From JACKII01 sp965202745 (GTDB taxonomy: Bacteria; Pseudomonadota; Alphaproteobacteria; Bin95): DNA of 64,000 nt. Positions 59,583 to 64,000 of the stretch are shown one piece after another. The DNA is taken from contig CBDBCB010000022.1 of assembly GCA_965202745.1 (NCBI GenBank), positions 496,001-560,000 on the forward strand, given 5' to 3'. A program made the translations under genes and the position numbers. Position 1 is the first letter of the stretch. Each line of letters opens with the position of its first letter. The notes under the pieces are model-generated. The model was given only the letters and a program-made list of their open reading frames with translations, did not search any database and was not told where the DNA came from.

Positions 59583-60501
59583 CTATGATCTCATCAAGGC
59601 TTGAAGGGCGGGAATAGCGGCGGCTGTACGATTTTCCGCACCAAGCTTTTCCAGAATATTCTCGATGTGCTTTGTTATCGTGCGGGGGCTTAGTTCCAGT
59701 ATTGCCGCAATATCCTTGTTAGATTTGCCTTTTGCCAGCCAAGAGAGAACCTCGCCCTCACGCGCTGAAACGCCGAATTTCAGGCTAAGCACCTCGCTAT
59801 CTTTGCTGTTCTCCTGAAGAGCGACTTCCACCAGCGTGTCACCGCTTGCCGAGCGGGCAATTATCTGCATGCGGGCGAGTTGACCGTCCCCCATCCATAT
59901 GTCCAATGGCCGGCATTCAGACAATGGTTTCCCCGCCATTTCTGCCAGCCACAGGGAAATGCTGCTGCAGCCAATCTCCGGGACCATTTCCATGCCAAGA
60001 CCCAGGCAAGATTCCGCGCGCCTGGATGACCATTTTACAGCCCCGTTGCGGCCAATGGAGATGACGCCCGGCCCGGTGATGTCCAGCGCGTCCCGGGCTT
60101 CCTGCACAAAGCCGGCATTGGTCAGGTGGATACGGATGCGCGCCAGCATCTCCTACTGGTCGATGGGCTTGGTGACATAGTCTACACCGCCCGCCTCCAG
60201 TCCGGCGATAACGTGCTCCCAGTCGGAAAGGCCGGTCATAAAGATGACTGGAGTGAGGGACATGTCCGAAATTTTTTTGATCCGCCGGCACGTCTCAAAC
60301 CCGTCGATGCCTGGCATGATCGCATCCATCAGGATCAAATCGGGCTTAACGCGGTCCAGCAGACTGATGGCCGAAAGACCATCGCGGGCGACCAAGACGG
60401 TCAGTGCGGCACTCTCCAGCGCTTCAACCAGTGGTGAGGGTCTCTGGACTGTCATCCACCAGCAGCACCAGCCGCCGCGGCTCAGCGGGCTTAATCTGCA
60501 T
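59583..60501 (-). pseudogene. Response regulator (REC + PAS-like + LuxR HTH), frameshift plus amber codon
   Basis: It overlaps the histidine kinase end by 11 bp, so it is the cognate regulator. From MQIKPAEPRRLVLLVDDSPE (ATG at 60499-60501) a missing base near 60430 shifts the frame to PLVEALESAALTVLVARDGL. The receiver domain has the phospho-acceptor Asp in LILMDAIMPGIDGFE and the Lys in YVTKPIDQ. A TAG at 60153-60155 follows, then in the same frame EMLARIRIHLTNAGF, a middle domain with VISIGRNGAVKWSSRRAESC, and a LuxR helix-turn-helix SAREGEVLSWLAKGKSNKDI with LSPRTITKHIENILEKLG. Two lesions make the full-length protein impossible without correction. Translation might restart at 60149 and give a DNA-binding part alone. 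Confidence 0.85.
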
Positions 60502-63500
60502 GACGGCTTTCCTTTAGCAAAGTGGCGAGGCCTTCCATATCCACAGCCTCAATCAATGCTGTGGCGCGGCGGCGGAAGCTTAGGGTTCTGTCATTGCCGC
60601 GATCCATTCCCGCCACCGCCTGTTGCAGGCCGCGCAGATGACCAATGGAAAGTGCTTCTTCCATTGTGTCCAGGACGGCTTGCGGCGCGTTCAGCGGGCC
60701 TTCAGCCGCTTGACCGGGTTGATCATAACTCCATGTCAGACCAAGCAGAGTGCCGACACGATCCAAAAGCACGGGGATATTGACCGGCTTGGCAATGAAG
60801 CCATCATGGCTGGCGATATTGTTGCTATTGAGTTGGTGCAGTTGGTCGCCCGCATTGGCGGAGACGAGAACCAGCGGAACCTTCAATGCGCACTGCTGCC
60901 GCAACTGCGCCACCAACTCGACGCCGGACATGCCAGGCATGGCGACATCGATCAAAGCCAGGTCGGGCGGGTTTGCCCGCACAATGCTGAGGGCCACTTC
61001 TGCGGATTCCGCCATAGACAGCAGAAAGCCCAACGGCCCAAGAGCGTCGGCCAAAAGCTGCCGGTGGTGCAAGTTGTCGTCAACAATCAGAATATGCTGG
61101 CGCTGCCCCAGATAGCCTGTGCGCGGCCTCTCTTGTTCCGGCGGTGTGGTGCGCTGGCTGCGGTTCAGGAACAGGCGTACCCGGAAACTGGAGCCCTGGC
61201 CGGCCTCGCTGGTCAAAGTAAGCTCGCCGCCCAGCATTTCGATCAACAGCTTGGTGATGGTCAGGCCCAGGCCCGTGCCGGGGACGGCATCATTCGGGTC
61301 GATGATGCGCTCGAACGGCGTGAAAATCCGATCCCACTCCGATCGCGGAATGCCGCGGCCTGTATCCGATACGGTAATATCGGCGATGTCGTTCTGAAAG
61401 GAGATGGCTAGACGAACGCTTCCCTTGGCAGTGTAGCGAACGGCGTTGGACAACAGATTGATCAGGATCTGGCGCACGCGCCGCTCATCTGCGAACACGA
61501 AGGCGGGCACGTTTGGCGCAATATCCGGGATGAACGCCAGCCCTTTGGCCTGGGCTTCAATGGAAAAAATCGCGGATACCTGGTCCAGCAATTCCTTCAG
61601 GTTAACCTCAACCCGGTAGACTTCAATCCGGCCTGCCTCGATCTTTGAAATGTCCAGCAGCCCTTCAATCAAGTCCGCCAGATGCTCGGACGAATGACGG
61701 ATGGTGCGCACGCTCGGACGCCGGTGCTCCGGGACAGCCTGGTCGTTCTCCAGCAGTTGCGCGTACCCGAGGATGGCGCTTATCGGGGTACGAAACTCGT
61801 GGGTGATGCCCACCAGATAGCGGCTCTTGGCGCGGTTTGCGGCTTCGGCGGCCTCTTTGGCTTCCTGCAATTCCGCATCGGTTCGCCAGTGCGCCTCAAT
61901 CTCCTCCAACAGGCGCTGTGTCTGCAATTCGCGCTCCCGGTTGGCGAGGACGCGGCTTTCCTCCGATAAGGTGTATAGCCACGCGGTGACGCCGACCAGG
62001 ATCACCAGGATGATAAACGACAAGGCCAAAGCGCGACCGACGGCATCGGCAACCTCCGGCGCGACCACCTGAAAATTCTGATAAACGACTAGCAGCAGCA
62101 CGCCGACAATGAGCGCCATGGCGCTAAAAGTCAGGCCAAACCCGCCATAGCGGGACAGGGCCATGGCTTGCACACGCACCGGCAGCAGGCGTCTGGCGAG
62201 GGCTGCAATCTGGTTTTGCATACGCGCTGCGGGCTTGCAGGCATCCTTGCAGCGGGATTCAAGCGTGCAGCAAAGAGAGCACACCGCGCCACGGTGAAAC
62301 AGATAGGCGACCATGTCCTGCTGATCGAACTTGTGCTCGCAAATGATGCACACCCGCTCTCCTGCCGCGCTGGCGATTTCTGGTTCCCGGGCAAGGTAGT
62401 AGCGCCCGCGTGTCGCCAATGCGATGGCGGGCGCGGCAAGTACCGCCGTACCAAACGCTATCCAACTGGAGAAAGCCGCCATATCGGTCCCGAACACGCC
62501 CAAAGAGACCGTTAATGAGATCACTGCCGCCAGCACTGCCGCACCGACGCCAACCGGGTTGATATCGAACAGATAGGCGCGGCGGAAATCTATCTGCTTT
62601 GGCCGCAAGCCGAGCGGCAGGTTGATCATCAGATCGGCGGTGATTGCGCCAATCCAGGCCAGTGCTACGTGGGAGTAGATCGCAAGCGTGTTCTCCAACG
62701 CCCCGAACACGCCAAATTTCATCAGCATCAACGCGACGGCTACATTGAACACGAGCCACACGACCCGGCCCGGATGGCTATGCGTGATGCGGGCAAAGAA
62801 GTTCGACCAGGCGATTGACCCGGCATAGGCGTTGGTCACATTGATTTTCAAGTGAGCCAGTATGACAAAGCCGATGGTCAGCACCAGTGCCGATTCCGGC
62901 GGCAAAAACCGTTCATAGGCGATCAAGTACATCTTGGTCAGCTCAATTGCCTCTTCTGCAGGCACGCCAGCGTTTAGAAGCAATACGGCTAGAAACGACC
63001 CAGCCAGCATCTTGAGCGTGCCTATCACAGCCCAACCCGGCCCGGCGGAGATCAGGGCGAACCACCAGGAAAACTGTTGGCGGCGAGTTTGCGGTGTCGG
63101 CAAAAACCGCAGGAAGCCAACCTGCTCGCCAATTTGAGCGATGAGGGCAAAGGCAATGCCGGTCGCAGCGGCAATCATGACCCAGTCCAGACCCGAACCT
63201 TCTGGCTGTAGCAAGCCAATGTGTTCGACCCAGGGCACCACATCCAAGCCCAACCAGACTAGGGCGGCAAATGGCAAGATCTGGAGCAATATCCAGAGCG
63301 GCTGCGTCCATTTCTGGAATGCGCCGATGCGGGCAAATCCGTGCGTCACCAGCGGAATGACCAGCAAGGCATTGAGCAAATAACCAATTTCCAGCGGTAT
63401 CCCGAGGCAATACTCCAGCGCCTGGGACAGAATTGCCGCTTCCAGGGCAAATAATATGAAGGTGAAGCTGGCATAAATCAGCGATGTCACGGTCGAACCC

Positions 63501-63838
63501 AGATAGCCGAAGCCAGCACCGCGGGTCAGCAAATCGATATCAACGCCAGCACGCGCAGAGTGGTAGGCGATTGGAAGGCCGGTGATGGATAAAACGGCAC
63601 CTACGATTAAAATTGCTGCAATTGCGTTGTTGAAACCATACGACAGAGTCATCCCGCGGCCGATAGCCTCGAGCGCCAAAAATGAGATTGACCCAATCGC
63701 CGTATTGGCCACACGCAAGGAGGACCATTTTCGCGCCCGAAAAGCCGTAAAGCGGAGAGCAAAATCCTCTAGCGTTTCATTCGCAACCCATTGATTATAG
63801 GTTCTTCTAACGCGAGATACCGAGAAATCTCCTGACAT
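60491..63838 (-). CDS. Hybrid sensor histidine kinase with NCS1-type permease domain
   Basis: A 1115-residue membrane receptor kinase. Residues 30-470 resemble NCS1 purine/cytosine/hydantoin permeases, with about 12 hydrophobic helices and GLPIAYHSARAGVDIDLLTR, GAGFGYLGSTVTSLIYASFT and INVTNAYAGSIAWSNFF. Residues 497-535 form a cysteine cluster (Cys at 497, 500, 520, 523, 524, 530, 535) suggestive of metal binding. Two more helices (about 565-590, 605-622) precede a coiled coil. The kinase has the H-box SRYLVGITHEFRTPISAILG (His680), N-box LINLLSNAVRY and G-boxes DTGRG and GTGLGL. A receiver follows with Asp964 in ALIDVAMPGMSG and Lys1017. The C-terminal 90 residues are helical without a clear phosphotransfer motif. 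It likely senses a nucleobase-like or amide ligand. Confidence 0.9.
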   Translation of the reverse strand: MSGDFSVSRVRRTYNQWVANETLEDFALRFTAFRARKWSSLRVANTAIGSISFLALEAIGRGMTLSYGFNNAIAAILIVGAVLSITGLPIAYHSARAGVDIDLLTRGAGFGYLGSTVTSLIYASFTFILFALEAAILSQALEYCLGIPLEIGYLLNALLVIPLVTHGFARIGAFQKWTQPLWILLQILPFAALVWLGLDVVPWVEHIGLLQPEGSGLDWVMIAAATGIAFALIAQIGEQVGFLRFLPTPQTRRQQFSWWFALISAGPGWAVIGTLKMLAGSFLAVLLLNAGVPAEEAIELTKMYLIAYERFLPPESALVLTIGFVILAHLKINVTNAYAGSIAWSNFFARITHSHPGRVVWLVFNVAVALMLMKFGVFGALENTLAIYSHVALAWIGAITADLMINLPLGLRPKQIDFRRAYLFDINPVGVGAAVLAAVISLTVSLGVFGTDMAAFSSWIAFGTAVLAAPAIALATRGRYYLAREPEIASAAGERVCIICEHKFDQQDMVAYLFHRGAVCSLCCTLESRCKDACKPAARMQNQIAALARRLLPVRVQAMALSRYGGFGLTFSAMALIVGVLLLVVYQNFQVVAPEVADAVGRALALSFIILVILVGVTAWLYTLSEESRVLANRERELQTQRLLEEIEAHWRTDAELQEAKEAAEAANRAKSRYLVGITHEFRTPISAILGYAQLLENDQAVPEHRRPSVRTIRHSSEHLADLIEGLLDISKIEAGRIEVYRVEVNLKELLDQVSAIFSIEAQAKGLAFIPDIAPNVPAFVFADERRVRQILINLLSNAVRYTAKGSVRLAISFQNDIADITVSDTGRGIPRSEWDRIFTPFERIIDPNDAVPGTGLGLTITKLLIEMLGGELTLTSEAGQGSSFRVRLFLNRSQRTTPPEQERPRTGYLGQRQHILIVDDNLHHRQLLADALGPLGFLLSMAESAEVALSIVRANPPDLALIDVAMPGMSGVELVAQLRQQCALKVPLVLVSANAGDQLHQLNSNNIASHDGFIAKPVNIPVLLDRVGTLLGLTWSYDQPGQAAEGPLNAPQAVLDTMEEALSIGHLRGLQQAVAGMDRGNDRTLSFRRRATALIEAVDMEGLATLLKESRHAD

Positions 63839-64000
63839 TCTGGCTGTCTACTTTCACTGCCGTTTACCGGACGCTGCCCTGACAGCCAGCCTGTTTGCTC
63901 CCAAATTTCTGAGCTCCGCATCCTTCCCGACCGCCGCGGTCAACACCACCGGCCTCGCCGTTACTGATACGACAGTCACTACAGGAATCCTGCACTCTAT
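63839..64000. other. Window edge upstream of the hybrid kinase
   Basis: No gene can be supported. On the minus strand one frame is open from the edge to a TGA near 63851 (about 50 codons, ending LAVRAASGKRQ), but it shows no recognised family. The kinase promoter must lie here or beyond; no clear hexamers were found. Confidence 0.3.

Overview
This 64 kb window is a high-GC alphaproteobacterial chromosome segment. The strongest evidence is the block rpoD - dnaG - GatB/YqeY protein facing carA - carB - greA, together with a DnaG lacking most CHC2 zinc ligands, the chorismate mutase - hisC - tyrC operon beside metX-metW, thioredoxin-reductase-like ferredoxin-NADP reductases and an RNase E with a huge acidic insert. 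I cannot place it below class with confidence. Polyhydroxybutyrate genes, CoA-dependent catabolic genes, a Baeyer-Villiger monooxygenase relic and a ring-hydroxylating dioxygenase suggest a free-living heterotroph that uses varied carbon sources.

Layout. 0-11.3 kb: core genes (rpoD, dnaG, yqeY-like, carAB, greA) plus a GFA-type protein and a ferredoxin-NADP reductase. 11.3-15.1 kb: an accessory patch where an IS481-family element splits a Baeyer-Villiger monooxygenase and an IS30-family element splits a glutathione S-transferase. 15.1-21.9 kb: an M20 hydrolase, a frameshifted RND efflux pump with its adaptor, and a class III CoA-transferase. 21.9-26.7 kb: metX-metW divergent from chorismate mutase-hisC-tyrC. 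26.8-28.7 kb: a second IS481 copy cut by an IS256-family element. 28.7-31.7 kb: a decayed exosortase locus (chain-length determinant stub, ATPase, exosortase-EpsI fusion). 31.9-46.8 kb: housekeeping genes (dienoyl-CoA-reductase-like SDR, bcp, prmA, uvrD, aat, rne, amiC, mrcA, ferredoxin plus its reductase, rpmF).

46.8-59.0 kb: catabolic and accessory genes: a DUF35/thiolase-like pair, an aldo/keto reductase, a nested palindromic repeat, a Rieske oxygenase, a frameshifted quinone oxidoreductase, a phage DNA polymerase relic, a ribbon-helix-helix/VOC chimera, rsmD, a Fur-boxed iron-binding protein gene, and convergent phbB and phaZ. 59.0-64 kb: tRNA-Phe with an IS21 relic, then a large hybrid sensor kinase whose N-terminus is an NCS1-type permease fold, overlapping a cognate LuxR-type response regulator that is broken.

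Two themes stand out. First, erosion: about ten genes carry frameshifts, in-frame amber codons or IS insertions, while the housekeeping blocks between them are intact. Second, the transporter-like receptor kinase with a cysteine cluster between permease and kinase is the most unusual intact gene, and the exosortase locus is the most informative broken one. All family assignments come from reading the translated sequence by eye; no database search was run.
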